A DNA stretch of 64,000 bases from Nitrospira sp. UBA6493. Lineage in GTDB: Bacteria; Nitrospirota; Nitrospiria; Nitrospirales; Nitrospiraceae. Shown here piece by piece: positions 53,951-63,310 of this stretch (position 1 is the stretch's first letter; each line of letters opens with the position of its first letter). Position numbers and translations under genes: made by a program. Location: positions 79,711 to 143,710 of the forward strand of contig DJMJ01000024.1 in assembly GCA_002435325.1 (NCBI GenBank). Reading direction: 5' to 3'. The notes beneath the pieces were generated by a model that did not search any database, was not told the origin of the DNA, and saw nothing but the letters and a program-made list of their open reading frames with translations.

Positions 53951-54378
53951 AGATCCCCCTCCTTCGCGACCACGCCACCATTGTTCACAAGCAAGTGTAG
54001 CTGCTTATGCACCGTTGGCAAGAAATCGATGGAATTTTGCCAACCAGGTTCCCGCTCCGTTTCGCTGTTAACTTGATCCAGGATAGACCGCACTCGTACA
54101 TATGGAAGATCCCTACAATGGCAACAATTGTGCGCCATTGCACCGAGATCAATCTCAACGAACGTCTCTACATTAAATGCTAGTAAATGCTATGAGATCA
54201 GATCACATTGCTATCTATATCGGCAGGAATGAGCAAATGCTGAAGCCCAACATTTTCCGTGGACTGTTGCGCACCGAATGGCAATTGTCGGCACTTCGAT
54301 GTACCGGCTCCGTCGAGCCTGGAGAGGCGGCAAGAAGAGCAGATCGGACTACCAGCCAGCAATTGCTGGAGATGGCGG
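53951..54378. other. Intergenic region upstream of the chemosensory operon
   Basis: No firm gene. A 63-residue minus frame (53947-54138, MAHNCCHCRDLPYVRV) overlaps the DUF3365 ATG by an ATGA, but its ribosome-binding site is weak. A 10-bp tandem repeat TAAATGCTAG/TAAATGCTAT lies at 54174-54193, upstream of the likely promoter area of the chemosensory operon. No consensus sigma-28 or sigma-54 site was seen. Confidence 0.35.
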
Positions 54379-55911
54379 CTAGGATGAGGGCGAAGGAAAC
54401 TGCAAGAGATCGATCTGGCGAAGATGGCAGCGCACATGATCTGCCCACCGATCAAGCTCATGGTCGAAACGACGCGAAACCCGGTCTGAAACTTCAGAAT
54501 CGATCGGAGTCAATCCTTTCCGCCGACGAATCCGATTCAGCCACACTCGACGAAAACCAGGTTGATCGAACACACCATGGATATAGGTGCCCCAGATGAG
54601 ACCGTTGTCGCTCACTGCCCCATCCAGACCATCTGTCCAACCTCGAGCGATTGCATCAATACTCCCTACAGGGCATACCTGGAAACAGGGACGGACCTGC
54701 CCGCGTTGCGTCTCCCCCATGTGAATATAGTACCCGCGGATATTGGCTTTCCCGGCATTGACATGCAGCGCTTGCGCCTCGACCAATAGGGTCGTTTTGG
54801 TTGGCAGCATGCTGGTGGTGACATCCAGCCATCCAAATCCTTCCACCACACCACCAGACTCCACCCCTTCGGGATCGGCGATACTGCGCCCCAGCATTTG
54901 ATAGCCCCCGCAAATGCCAACCAACTCACGCCCCTGGGCTACATGCATCCCTAATGCCTCCGGGAAACCCGTCTCTCGAAGGTAGTGCAAATCACCGATC
55001 GTATTTTTTGTGCCAGGAATCACGACAATATCGGCTCCGGCAAGATCACGTGGATCGGCAACATAGCGAAGGATCACATCGTCCTCGGCGGCCAGCCGGC
55101 GAACATCCGTAAAATTGCTCATGCGCGGCAGCAGAACGACGGCAATGTTGATCCGATCTGGCGCAAATGGAGCCTGCCGGGCGCGGTCGATCTCAAGGCT
55201 ATCCTCCTGGTCTAACACAAGGTCGCGCAACATCGGCACAACCCCAAGAACAGGAAGGCCGGTTCGTTGCTCAATGAACCTTACTCCATCTTCGAACAGT
55301 GACGCATCACCGCGAAATTTATTGATGATGATGCCGATCACCCGCGCCCGCTCACGAGGAGCCAGCAAATCCAGCGTGCCGATAACCTGGGCGAACACCC
55401 CGCCGCGATCGATGTCGGCCACCAGGACGACCTGCGCATCCGCCATGTCCACCGCAGACCAATTAGCCAAGTCGCGGTCCCGCAAATTCATTTCAGCGGC
55501 GCTCCCTGCGCCCTCAATGACTATGAGGTCGTACTGGCTGGCTAATCGTTCGTAGCTCTCCTGCACTCGCTCAGCCAGCTCTGCACGCCGCTCAAAATAA
55601 GTTCTGGGTTCCGCCTTGCCCCACACCTTCCCTTGCACCACGATCTGCGCGCTGCGATCCGACTCCGGCTTCATCAAGATCGGATTCATGTCCGCATCGG
55701 GATCGAGCCCGCAGGCCTGCGCTTGCAGCGCCTGCGCCCGTCCGATTTCTCTTCCGTCCGGCGTGACATATGAATTGTTCGACATGTTCTGCGCCTTAAA
55801 TGGCGCGACTCGGACTCCGGCCCGGAAAAAGAGGCGGCACAACCCGGCCGTAATCAAACTTTTCCCAACATCCGAGCCCGTTCCCAACACTGCCAATGCG
55901 CGCGCCTTCAT
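54379..55911 (-). CDS. cobQ: Cobyric acid synthase
   Basis: 510 residues. Amidates the b, d, e and g side chains of adenosylcobyrinate diamide. N-terminal P-loop-like LAVLGTGSDVGKSLITAGLC; DFINGS MSNNSYVTPDGREIGRAQ and ADMNPILMKPESD; C-terminal glutamine amidotransferase with nucleophile Cys in LVGICGGYQMLG and His in WGTYIHGVFDQPGFR. The start at 55911 is supported by an ATGA overlap with cbiZ. It is the last gene of the long cobalamin operon. Confidence 0.95.
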   Translation of the reverse strand: MKARALAVLGTGSDVGKSLITAGLCRLFFRAGVRVAPFKAQNMSNNSYVTPDGREIGRAQALQAQACGLDPDADMNPILMKPESDRSAQIVVQGKVWGKAEPRTYFERRAELAERVQESYERLASQYDLIVIEGAGSAAEMNLRDRDLANWSAVDMADAQVVLVADIDRGGVFAQVIGTLDLLAPRERARVIGIIINKFRGDASLFEDGVRFIEQRTGLPVLGVVPMLRDLVLDQEDSLEIDRARQAPFAPDRINIAVVLLPRMSNFTDVRRLAAEDDVILRYVADPRDLAGADIVVIPGTKNTIGDLHYLRETGFPEALGMHVAQGRELVGICGGYQMLGRSIADPEGVESGGVVEGFGWLDVTTSMLPTKTTLLVEAQALHVNAGKANIRGYYIHMGETQRGQVRPCFQVCPVGSIDAIARGWTDGLDGAVSDNGLIWGTYIHGVFDQPGFRRVWLNRIRRRKGLTPIDSEVSDRVSRRFDHELDRWADHVRCHLRQIDLLQFPSPSS

Positions 55912-56642
55912 CTGTGCCGCTCCCGCCACTGTTTCTCCTTGGCTAAACCACGGGCCACACATCGGGCCACGACACGGCCGATAAGTGCCCCGATGTCCGT
56001 ATGGGTGCCGCTATATGCCAGCCACGGCCCCTTCCCCCGCAACCGGCAGGCCACCACCACCGCATCAGTTCCGGTCCCGGTAGCGCCAGCCTCCCCCGTC
56101 CAACTCGGCACAGCGTGATCTCGCAACACCCCGGTCTTGCTCTCTGTCGCGACTTGCACCGCGCCCACCATCGCCGCACTCGACAGACAGGCATTCGTCA
56201 CCAGGATGAGATTGATCGTTCCCGGTCCGGCTGCCCGTTTTCGACGGACGCTCGGTTCAGGCCACTCCCCGGCTCGCACAGCATTCGTCACCCCAACGGT
56301 GGCGAAACACTCGACCCAGACTGCTCCGGACACGCCCCGTGCGGTCACCATCTGCTTCATCGGGACGGCGGTCATTAGCCCGACCGTTCCCCGCTTCACT
56401 CCCAGCGTGACGGCCAACCGCCGGAGATACCGGGCAGGATCACCCCAGCGTTGCGCGGCACGAGACGTGTTCGTAACCGGATTCGACTGGACTTGATGAT
56501 TCAGGATATGCGATGCCGTGGTGAACCCGCCTCCTTGCGGAGCGGACGAGAGTACACGCATTGGTCCTCCAAGATCGATGATGAGGGTCTGCCCCATGAC
56601 TTGATTCCGTGTCTCCACGCGTAAAGAGATTCCTTTCGTCAT
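55908..56642 (-). CDS. cbiZ: Adenosylcobinamide amidohydrolase
   Basis: 244 residues. CbiZ removes the aminopropanol tail of adenosylcobinamide to give adenosylcobyric acid, so that corrinoids from outside can be remodelled. Family features: SSAPQGGGFTTASHILNHQV, VECFATVGVTNAVRAGEWPE, TINLILVTNACLSSAAMVGA, GTGTDAVVVACRLRGKGPW. Overlaps cobD upstream and cobQ downstream by four bases each. Confidence 0.88.
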   Translation of the reverse strand: MTKGISLRVETRNQVMGQTLIIDLGGPMRVLSSAPQGGGFTTASHILNHQVQSNPVTNTSRAAQRWGDPARYLRRLAVTLGVKRGTVGLMTAVPMKQMVTARGVSGAVWVECFATVGVTNAVRAGEWPEPSVRRKRAAGPGTINLILVTNACLSSAAMVGAVQVATESKTGVLRDHAVPSWTGEAGATGTGTDAVVVACRLRGKGPWLAYSGTHTDIGALIGRVVARCVARGLAKEKQWRERHR

Positions 56643-57751
56643 GACCGGTTTTCGATCAGCAAACGGGAAAGAGATTGTATCAGCCGGTCGTTATCGCGAG
56701 GCTGCCGCACTGCAATCCTGATCGAGCGCGCGTTCGCGCCCGGTACTGTGGAGCAGTCCCGGATCAGCAACCCTTCTCGTCGCAGACGTTCCGTCATCTT
56801 CCTCGCCTGCCATCCACGGGGCAATTCCATAAAGATGAAATTGGCATGTGCTGGAAATACCGTGCATCCCGGCAACCCCGCAAGCAACCCGGCCAATCGA
56901 GTGCGCTCTTTCATCACAAACTGGAGACTCTTCCGGGCATGTGCTGTATCGTGCAGCGCGGCCAAGGCGGCCACTTGCCCCATCGCATTCACAGACCAGG
57001 GCGGCAATGCTCCCCGCAGCTTCCGCACCACTGAATCCCTCGCGACCGCGTATCCGACTCGCAATCCCGGCAATCCATAGAATTTCGTCAGACTTCGCAA
57101 CACCACGACGCGCGACAAAGACGATGCCAGGGGCAAGACCGATCGTTCCTGACAGTAGTCGGCGAACGTTTCATCGACGATCAACCAGACACCCTGCCGC
57201 TGCGCAACTCTCGCCAACTCCAGCACGTCCTGAGCACCGCAGGACTGCCCCGTCGGACTGTTGGGATTACAGAACACGACCCCGTCAACCGCCCGAGGCC
57301 CGTTCTTCTGCCGGTGCAGCAAGCTGCAAATTCGCTCGACTGGCAAGGCATACTGTTCGTCTCGATCAGCACAGACCTGCGTCACGTGCCCGCCATGGCA
57401 CACCATGGCCGCGGCATACTCGGAGAACGTGGGCTGCACTACCAACAAATGATCGATCTTGAGCGCGTGCGGAAGGGCATAGATCAATTCCATCGAGCCG
57501 TTTCCCAACACGATCTGCGCTGATTCACACTGCCATTGCGTGGCCAACGCCTGACGAAGCGCCCAACAGTCAGGATCAGGATAATGGGACAACACATGAC
57601 GAGCGCCGGTGATTGCCCGCCAGACCCGCGGAGAAGGCCCCAGCGGATTGATGCTGGCGCTGAAATCAAGCACCTCCGTCACATCGCGCTGCAACTCGCG
57701 CGACGCGGCATAGACATCGCCGCCATGTGGACGAGCCTTCAGACGAGCCAT
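56639..57751 (-). CDS. cobD: L-threonine-O-3-phosphate decarboxylase
   Basis: 370 residues, a PLP-dependent aminotransferase-fold enzyme. It makes (R)-1-amino-2-propanol phosphate, the linker of the nucleotide loop. Features: FSASINPLGPSPRVWRAI (family start), NGSMELIYALP, FCNPNSPTGQS, LIVDETFADY (Asp for pyridine N), and PLP Lys223 in RSLTKFYGLPGLRVGYA. Histidinol-phosphate aminotransferase is the nearest relative, but the cobalamin operon decides. It overlaps cbiB by 13 bases. Confidence 0.92.
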   Translation of the reverse strand: MARLKARPHGGDVYAASRELQRDVTEVLDFSASINPLGPSPRVWRAITGARHVLSHYPDPDCWALRQALATQWQCESAQIVLGNGSMELIYALPHALKIDHLLVVQPTFSEYAAAMVCHGGHVTQVCADRDEQYALPVERICSLLHRQKNGPRAVDGVVFCNPNSPTGQSCGAQDVLELARVAQRQGVWLIVDETFADYCQERSVLPLASSLSRVVVLRSLTKFYGLPGLRVGYAVARDSVVRKLRGALPPWSVNAMGQVAALAALHDTAHARKSLQFVMKERTRLAGLLAGLPGCTVFPAHANFIFMELPRGWQARKMTERLRREGLLIRDCSTVPGANARSIRIAVRQPRDNDRLIQSLSRLLIENRS

Positions 57752-58695
57752 CGCATCCCTCCGGCCATGACCACGCCCAACACACAGGCCATCACCATCA
57801 TCCGCATCGCCAGAGAAATATCCGAGACAACCAACGCCCGTGAGACCTCGCCAATGAGTGGCCGCTCATGAGGCACGCCGTCATAGTAATTGAGTCCTCC
57901 TAACTGCACACCGAGGACACCGGCCAACGCCGCTTCCGGCCTTCCGCTATTCGGACTGGGATGGTTGCCGCCATCTCGCCAGAATATGCGCCACCCATCG
58001 ACCATCCGATTCGTCTTCCCTGTCATCAGTCCGGCTGAAAGCACCAGCAGCACCGCCGTCAGCCTGGCCGGAACCCAATTCGCCATGTCGTCAAGCCGGG
58101 CGGAAGCCCATCCAAAATCGAGATGCCGCTCATCCCGATGGCCGACCATCGAATCCAGTGTATTAACCGCTTTATACGCCAGCGCCAGCGGCGCGCCACC
58201 GATGGCCAGATAAAAGAGCGGCGCGATCACCCCATCGGCGGTGCTCTCCGCCACCGTTTCCACCGCCGCGCGAACCACGCCGGACTCGGACAGCGGCTCG
58301 GTGTCACGCCCGACGATCATCGCCACGGCCTGTCGGGCAGCGGGAAGATTGCCCTGCTGCAACGCGTCACGCACCGCCCGCACATGATCCCACAAATCCC
58401 GTCCTGCGAGTGTGGTGGAAGCCAAGACAATAGACACGGCCGTCCCACACCACAGAGATAGACCCGAGGCTACGTCAATCGCCGCATACCCGACCGCATA
58501 GACGGCTCCGGGCAAACCAATGGCCAGCCCGATCCCGGCCAGACGAAGACCAGCCGAACTCTGGCACATCTCTCTGACATGCGCATTGCACCAGGCAATG
58601 ACAGCCCCCATTCCGCGAACAGGATGCGGCAGCCATCGGGGATCACCGACAAGCGTATCAAGGCAGGCGGCCAGCAGGAGTTCGCGTCCCGTCAT
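57739..58695 (-). CDS. cbiB: Adenosylcobinamide-phosphate synthase
   Basis: 318 residues from ATG 58695, which overlaps the cobS stop (ATGA). Integral membrane enzyme joining adenosylcobyric acid and aminopropanol phosphate. Conserved parts: LLLAACLDTLVGDPRWLPHP, AVETVAESTADGVIAPLFYL, AYKAVNTLDSMVGHRDERHL, NHPSPNSGRPEAALAGVLGV. Several hydrophobic spans. Confidence 0.95.
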   Translation of the reverse strand: MTGRELLLAACLDTLVGDPRWLPHPVRGMGAVIAWCNAHVREMCQSSAGLRLAGIGLAIGLPGAVYAVGYAAIDVASGLSLWCGTAVSIVLASTTLAGRDLWDHVRAVRDALQQGNLPAARQAVAMIVGRDTEPLSESGVVRAAVETVAESTADGVIAPLFYLAIGGAPLALAYKAVNTLDSMVGHRDERHLDFGWASARLDDMANWVPARLTAVLLVLSAGLMTGKTNRMVDGWRIFWRDGGNHPSPNSGRPEAALAGVLGVQLGGLNYYDGVPHERPLIGEVSRALVVSDISLAMRMMVMACVLGVVMAGGMRWLV

Positions 58696-59456
58696 AGGAA
58701 CCACAGCAGCAACGGCACGAGGAGCAGAAAGACGATTTCGATGAGTTCATTCGTGGCCCCCAGCGTGTCTCCCGTGATGCCGCCGAACCAATGGCGGCAA
58801 CCGGCCCATACGGGGGCGAGCAGCGCCGCCGCGCACAGCAGAACGACAAATGCGCTCTGCACGCCAAACGCCAGGCCCAGCCCGACGGAAAGCACCGCCG
58901 TCGAAATCAGCACTTGGAGGGACGACAGGTGCGTAAGAAATGGGGCAGCCAAGCCTCCCTCCGCCCGTGCATAGGGAGAGACCCAAGCCAGGGTCACCAT
59001 CGCCCACCGTCCAACCGCCGGCATACAGAGCAGGGCGGGCAGCCTGAGCGCCTGTGGCAAGGCCATCAGCCCGGCATAACGCAACAGCAAGGAGAGAAAC
59101 AGTCCCGTAGCGCCAACCGCGCCGATGCGCGGATCGCGCATGATCGGCAGCCGCTCCGCCGGCGTCCGGCCGCCGGCCAATCCATCCAGCGTGTCCGCCA
59201 ACCCATCCTGATGCAACCCGCGCGTCACCAGCACCAGCAGTATGATCAACAGCGCATTCACTACGGTGGGAGCAAAGAGGTGCGCCAGTGCCATATCAGC
59301 AAGAGCAAGTCCCCCGCCGATCATCATCCCAATGAGAGGATACCAGGCCATCGACGCCGCCAATTCCGAGGCGGTCGGTTCATGATACGCCCGGCTCAAC
59401 GGAATGGCTGTCAAAAAATGCCACGCAAAAACGAATGGACGGGCAACCACTCCCAT
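58692..59456 (-). CDS. cobS: Adenosylcobinamide-GDP ribazoletransferase
   Basis: 254 residues, membrane-embedded. Joins alpha-ribazole(-phosphate) to adenosylcobinamide-GDP, the last step of cobalamin assembly. Signature block RGLHQDGLADTLDGLAGGRT followed by IMRDPRIGAVGATGLFLSLL; C-terminal GGITGDTLGATNELIEIVFL. Three bases lie between it and cobT. Confidence 0.95.
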   Translation of the reverse strand: MGVVARPFVFAWHFLTAIPLSRAYHEPTASELAASMAWYPLIGMMIGGGLALADMALAHLFAPTVVNALLIILLVLVTRGLHQDGLADTLDGLAGGRTPAERLPIMRDPRIGAVGATGLFLSLLLRYAGLMALPQALRLPALLCMPAVGRWAMVTLAWVSPYARAEGGLAAPFLTHLSSLQVLISTAVLSVGLGLAFGVQSAFVVLLCAAALLAPVWAGCRHWFGGITGDTLGATNELIEIVFLLLVPLLLWFL

Positions 59457-59459
59457 ATC

Positions 59460-60512
59460 CTAGGCTTTCTCCGCCACCCCGGCTTCATCAAATGTCGCCA
59501 TCTCATTGTAGATCTTGATCGCGGCGCACACGAGACTCATGCCCAGACAAGCGCCCGTGCCCTCTCCAAGGCGCAAATCCAGATCCAGGAGCGGCTTGGC
59601 CCCCACATGATCCAAGATAGCTTGATGCCCGCGCTCAACCGAGCGATGCGAGGCAATGAGATACTCCCGGCACCGGGGCTGGAGACCAACCGCGATCAAT
59701 GCCGCAGCTCCGGCAATAAACCCATCCAAGACCACCGGCACTCGAGCCGCCGCCGCGCCGAGGATCAAACCGGCAAGCCCCCCGATTTCCAGCCCGCCCA
59801 CTTTGGCCAAGACGTCGAGCGCGTCGGTTCGATCGGGACGGTGCAGATCCAGCGCGTGCTGGATCACGGTCACCTTCCGCGCATGTCCCGCCTCGTCGAT
59901 GCCCGTCCCTCGCCCGGTGACCTCCGCCACAAGCCGACCGGTCATCACCGCGGTAATCGCGGCGCTCGGCGTCGTATTCCCGATCCCCATATCACCAGTG
60001 CCGATGAGACCGACCCCTTCCCTAGCGGCCTGCGTGGCGAGTTCCACGCCGACTAAGACAGACTGCTCCGCTTGCGCACGCGTCATGGCCGGTTCGGCCA
60101 GCAAGTTGCGCGTCCCCCTCATCACTTTCTTCGCGATCAGTCCCGGCACCGCCCCAAACTCATGATCGACACCGATATCCACCACGCGGACATCCACACC
60201 GGCATGCCGAGCCAACACATTCACCCCTGCCCCGCCGCGCAAAAAGTTCAACACCATCTGCGGGGTCACTTCACGAGGATAGGCGCTGACGCCCTCTTTG
60301 GTCACTCCATGATCCGCCGCAAATGTGAACACGGCGCCGCGCGGCACCGGTGGTTTCAGCTCGCCCGTGATCATCACATAGCGCGCCGCCATTTCCTCAA
60401 GCCGCCCCAGACTTCCCAACGGCTTGGTTAACCGATCCAGCCGCGCTTGCGCCTTCACCAGCACATTCGGGTCAAGCGGCTGAATGCAGTCGCACACATC
60501 CTGTAATGACAT
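59460..60512 (-). CDS. cobT: Nicotinate-nucleotide-dimethylbenzimidazole phosphoribosyltransferase
   Basis: 350 residues from ATG 60512, which has AAGGAG 8 bases upstream; a GTG at 60530 is also in frame. Activates the lower base (made by BluB) to alpha-ribazole phosphate. Features: LDRLTKPLGSLGRLEEMAAR, FTFAADHGVTKEGVSAYPRE, GTGDMGIGNTTPSAAITAVM, GGLEIGGLAGLILGAAAARV, HRSVERGHQAILDHVGAKPL and catalytic Glu in RLGEGTGA. Confidence 0.95.
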   Translation of the reverse strand: MSLQDVCDCIQPLDPNVLVKAQARLDRLTKPLGSLGRLEEMAARYVMITGELKPPVPRGAVFTFAADHGVTKEGVSAYPREVTPQMVLNFLRGGAGVNVLARHAGVDVRVVDIGVDHEFGAVPGLIAKKVMRGTRNLLAEPAMTRAQAEQSVLVGVELATQAAREGVGLIGTGDMGIGNTTPSAAITAVMTGRLVAEVTGRGTGIDEAGHARKVTVIQHALDLHRPDRTDALDVLAKVGGLEIGGLAGLILGAAAARVPVVLDGFIAGAAALIAVGLQPRCREYLIASHRSVERGHQAILDHVGAKPLLDLDLRLGEGTGACLGMSLVCAAIKIYNEMATFDEAGVAEKA

Positions 60513-60526
60513 GGCCGTCTCCTTGT

Positions 60527-61087
60527 TCACTTGATGCGCAGCGGGATTCCGCTGACGACCAGATGCACTTCGTCCGCTGCGGCCGCAATCTGCTGGTTCA
60601 CCCGTCCGGCCACATCACGAAACGCACGCGCCGATGGCTCCGCCGGCACCAGCCCCAGGCCTAACTCGTTACTGACAATCACCACTCTGGCCGAGGTCTT
60701 TCGGATCGCCTTGAGGAGTGCGGTGACGCGCTTCGTGACAGCTGACTCCGATGTACCAGAGCCGGTCAAATTGCTGAGCCACAGGGTCACGCAATCCAGG
60801 AGGATCGTCCGGTAGCGAGCACCCTCCTGAGAAAACCAGGACGCCAGTTCACGCGGCACTTCCGCCGTTTCCCAATCGGACGATCGCGTGGCTTGATGCC
60901 GGGCAATGCGCGCAGCCATCTCGTCATCAAGTCCTTGCCCCGTCGCCACAAACGCTTTCGGCGTTTGCTCTCCAGCGAGGGTGAGCGCCACGTCGCTTTT
61001 CCCTGAGGCCGCCCCGCCCAGGACGAAGATAATCTGCGCGGGCACCTTCGCCAGCGTTGCTCGTTTACTTGGCTTTGCCTGCGCCAT
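60527..61087 (-). CDS. cobU: Adenosylcobinamide kinase / adenosylcobinamide-phosphate guanylyltransferase
   Basis: 186 residues from ATG 61087. Bifunctional: phosphorylates adenosylcobinamide and transfers GMP to it. P-loop IIFVLGGAASGKSDVALTLA near residue 24; ARIARHQATRSSDWETAEVP holds the His that carries GMP; C-terminal VSNELGLGLVPAEPSARAFR, then VNQQIAAAADEVHLVVSGIP. It overlaps the adenosyltransferase gene by 23 bases. Confidence 0.95.
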   Translation of the reverse strand: MAQAKPSKRATLAKVPAQIIFVLGGAASGKSDVALTLAGEQTPKAFVATGQGLDDEMAARIARHQATRSSDWETAEVPRELASWFSQEGARYRTILLDCVTLWLSNLTGSGTSESAVTKRVTALLKAIRKTSARVVIVSNELGLGLVPAEPSARAFRDVAGRVNQQIAAAADEVHLVVSGIPLRIK

Positions 61088-61661
61088 CCCGCTCCCAGAG
61101 AAATTCCGGTTCGCCCTGTGTTTTCGCCACCCACCGAGCCAACACGAACAAGGCATCGCTCAGCCGATTCACAAATTTGATGATGGTTGAGTCAACCGGC
61201 TCGACCTTCCCCAGCGCGACACAGAGCCGCTCCGCACGGCGGCATACGGTCCTGGCTTGATGGAGAAAGCCGGATACCTTTCCGCCTCCTGGCAGGATAA
61301 ACTCCTTGAGCGGCGCCAGATCTTTCTGGCACCGATCGATCAGCTTTTCCAATCTCGTGACATCCGCCGCCGTCACCTGCGGCATATTCTTGAACGTCTG
61401 CCCCGGTGCCGTCGCCAGCAGGCTTCCGACGTCGAACAGTTTGTTCTGCACCCAGCGCAATTCCTCTTCCAGGATCGCCGCCGCCGAATATTCATCGAGC
61501 ACATCGGCATTCATCACTCGTACCACCCCGACCGACGCATTGAGCTCATCGATCGTCCCATAGGCTTCGACGCGCAGGCTGTCTTTCCAGACCTGCTGCC
61601 CGCCGGCCAATCTGGTTTTTCCCGCGTCACCCGTTCTGGTATAGACCTTGGTAATGCGCAT
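61065..61661 (-). CDS. Cob(I)alamin adenosyltransferase, PduO type
   Basis: 198 residues from ATG 61661, overlapping the bluB stop (TGATG). Features of the trimeric PduO family: ITKVYTRTGDAGKTRLAGGQ, VEAYGTIDELNASVGVVR, ELRWVQNKLFDVGSLLATAP, KEFILPGGGKVSGFLHQART, VCRRAERLC and FVNRLSDALFVLARW. It adenosylates the corrinoid cobalt. A second, unrelated adenosyltransferase (cobO) is in the same operon. Confidence 0.94.
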   Translation of the reverse strand: MRITKVYTRTGDAGKTRLAGGQQVWKDSLRVEAYGTIDELNASVGVVRVMNADVLDEYSAAAILEEELRWVQNKLFDVGSLLATAPGQTFKNMPQVTAADVTRLEKLIDRCQKDLAPLKEFILPGGGKVSGFLHQARTVCRRAERLCVALGKVEPVDSTIIKFVNRLSDALFVLARWVAKTQGEPEFLWERDGAGKAK

Positions 61662-62344
61662 CACCGCCTCCCCTCGTGTCCGACTGCGACATTGCCCCAC
61701 GATTCATAATGAATGAGGGATTCCACCGGAAGCCGTTCCCGCCATCCGGCTGTTTCCAAATCCGGTTTGGCGGCAAAATCCGACACGTACCCGAGACAGA
61801 GATAGGCCAGCACTTTGACCGGCTTGGGCACGCCGAGCACCCGCTTCAACGCGCCGTGATCCAGAATGCTGACCCATCCGACGCCGATCCCCTCGGCGCG
61901 CGCGGCCAGCCAGAGATTTTGAATGGCGCAGCAGGTGCTGTACAAATCCGTATCACGCACGGTCGAACGGCCCAGCACGTGAGGGCCTCCCCGCTGCCGG
62001 CTGCAGGTCACCCCGATATTGATCGGCGCTTCTTCGATTCCTTCCAGCTTCAAACTTCTGTAGAGCGCGGCACGCTCCCCCTCATAACAGGCCGCCGCCT
62101 TCTCATTGGCCTGCCGGAATAACGCTTTCACCGCGCCCTTGGTCGTGCGATCGCGCGCCACCACAAAATCCCAAGGCTGCATGAACCCCACCGACCCGGC
62201 ATGGTGAGCTGCGGTCAACACACGCGTCAAGACCTGGTCTGGAATCGGCGCCGGCAGAAAATTCCGGCGAACATCGCGCCGCTCGAAGATCGCCCGATAC
62301 ACAACCTCCCGCTCCACGTCTGAAAATTGCCTATCGTCAGACAT
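61661..62344 (-). CDS. bluB: 5,6-dimethylbenzimidazole synthase (intact copy)
   Basis: 227 residues, nitroreductase fold. Splits FMNH2 with O2 to form dimethylbenzimidazole, the lower ligand of B12; it therefore implies oxygen-dependent lower-ligand synthesis. Features: AIFERRDVRRNFLPAPIPDQ, AAHHAGSVGFMQPWDFVVAR, IGVTCSRQRGG, TDLYSTCCAIQNLWLAARAE, GVGWVSILDHGALKRVLGVP. A truncated paralogue lies at 3844-4059. Confidence 0.94.
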   Translation of the reverse strand: MSDDRQFSDVEREVVYRAIFERRDVRRNFLPAPIPDQVLTRVLTAAHHAGSVGFMQPWDFVVARDRTTKGAVKALFRQANEKAAACYEGERAALYRSLKLEGIEEAPINIGVTCSRQRGGPHVLGRSTVRDTDLYSTCCAIQNLWLAARAEGIGVGWVSILDHGALKRVLGVPKPVKVLAYLCLGYVSDFAAKPDLETAGWRERLPVESLIHYESWGNVAVGHEGRR

Positions 62345-62358
62345 TGCCGGCCTTGCTC

Positions 62359-62574
62359 CTATCTTGTTCGCTCGTGATGCGGCACGGATTGCGGCCCCAA
62401 CTCACCGGTTGCGACCTTCTCCAAACAACCGGGACAGAGACAATCCTTATACCGTGCGGCAATCCAATCCATGTGAGACTCCGTGATCCCGATCTTCCCG
62501 CACCAGCATTGATACCCTCCGCACGAAAACGATTGCCCACAGTGCTCGCACGTCTTGGTTACAGGACATCTCAT
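62359..62574 (-). CDS. Small cysteine-rich CWC-type protein
   Basis: 71 residues from ATG 62574. Cys pattern C-x5-CxxC near the start (CPVTKTCEHCGQSFSC), then CWC, then CLCPGCL, matching the cysteine-rich CWC family of probable metal-binding proteins. It lies between cobO and bluB, 14 bases before the bluB start, so it is part of the cobalamin operon. Its role there is unknown. Confidence 0.75.
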   Translation of the reverse strand: MRCPVTKTCEHCGQSFSCGGYQCWCGKIGITESHMDWIAARYKDCLCPGCLEKVATGELGPQSVPHHERTR

Positions 62575-62613
62575 CGTACGCCCCACCTCACGCTTCAGAA
62601 CTCCTCAGGGTGC

Positions 62614-63213
62614 TCAGAATTCAACCCCCGGCTGCGCCTTGATCCCTTTGCGAAAGGGATGTTTGACCTGCTTCATCTCCGTCACTAGATCGGCTTCCTC
62701 GATCAAGGCGTCCTTGGCCCCGCGACCGGTGATCACCACATGCTGCATGGGAGGACGAGTCCGCAGTACCGGAAGCACCTCGCCGAGTGACACATAGTCA
62801 TGATGCAGGGCGATATTGAATTCATCGAGGATCACCATCGCATAGGAGGGATCGCGGAGAAACTCGCACACCTTCGCCCAGGCCTGTTGGGCATGCTGCG
62901 TATCACGTTCACGATTCTGCGTTTCCCAGGTATATCCCTCGCCCATCCGCAAAAATGTCACCCGATCCCCAAACGACTTCAGCATCCGCTCTTCCGCCGT
63001 ATCGATGGCGCCCTTGATAAACTGCACTACCGCCACCTTCTGGCCATGCCCGACACAGCGCAGCGCCATCCCCAGCGCGGCCGTCGTCTTACCCTTGCCG
63101 GCCCCGGTGTATACGATCAAGAGCCCCTTCTCCTCTTGTGCCGCCTCAATGCGGCGATCCACCGACGCCTTCAGCCGTTCCATCCTCGCTTTATGCTCAT
63201 CCTGCTCCGTCAC
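62614..63213 (-). CDS. cobO: Cob(I)yrinic acid a,c-diamide adenosyltransferase, CobA/CobO type
   Basis: 199 residues. P-loop VYTGAGKGKTTAALGMALRC near residue 35, VAVVQFIKGAIDTAEERML, LRMGEGYTWETQNRERD, VILDEFNIALHHDYV, HVVITGRGAKDALIEEADLV, TEMKQVKHPF. It transfers adenosyl from ATP to cobalt, acting in de novo synthesis and salvage. First cobalamin enzyme after the btuB-like gene. Confidence 0.95.
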   Translation of the reverse strand: MTEQDEHKARMERLKASVDRRIEAAQEEKGLLIVYTGAGKGKTTAALGMALRCVGHGQKVAVVQFIKGAIDTAEERMLKSFGDRVTFLRMGEGYTWETQNRERDTQHAQQAWAKVCEFLRDPSYAMVILDEFNIALHHDYVSLGEVLPVLRTRPPMQHVVITGRGAKDALIEEADLVTEMKQVKHPFRKGIKAQPGVEF

Positions 63214-63310
63214 TTCACGCCTCCCCCGACAGCAAATCCCCTATTACGATTCTTTTACCGGCACCGGTGTGCCTGCGAGCGACAATGCGTGAGGGACCTC
63301 CCCTGCCCCT

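Noticed and set aside
53947..54138. 63-residue frame before the DUF3365 gene
   Set aside because: The ATGA overlap is suggestive, but the ribosome-binding site is weak and no domain is visible; kept only as a note in the intergenic entry.
58791..60056. 421-residue plus-strand open frame
   Set aside because: It is antisense to cobS and cobT, with Arg/His/Gln-rich shadow composition.
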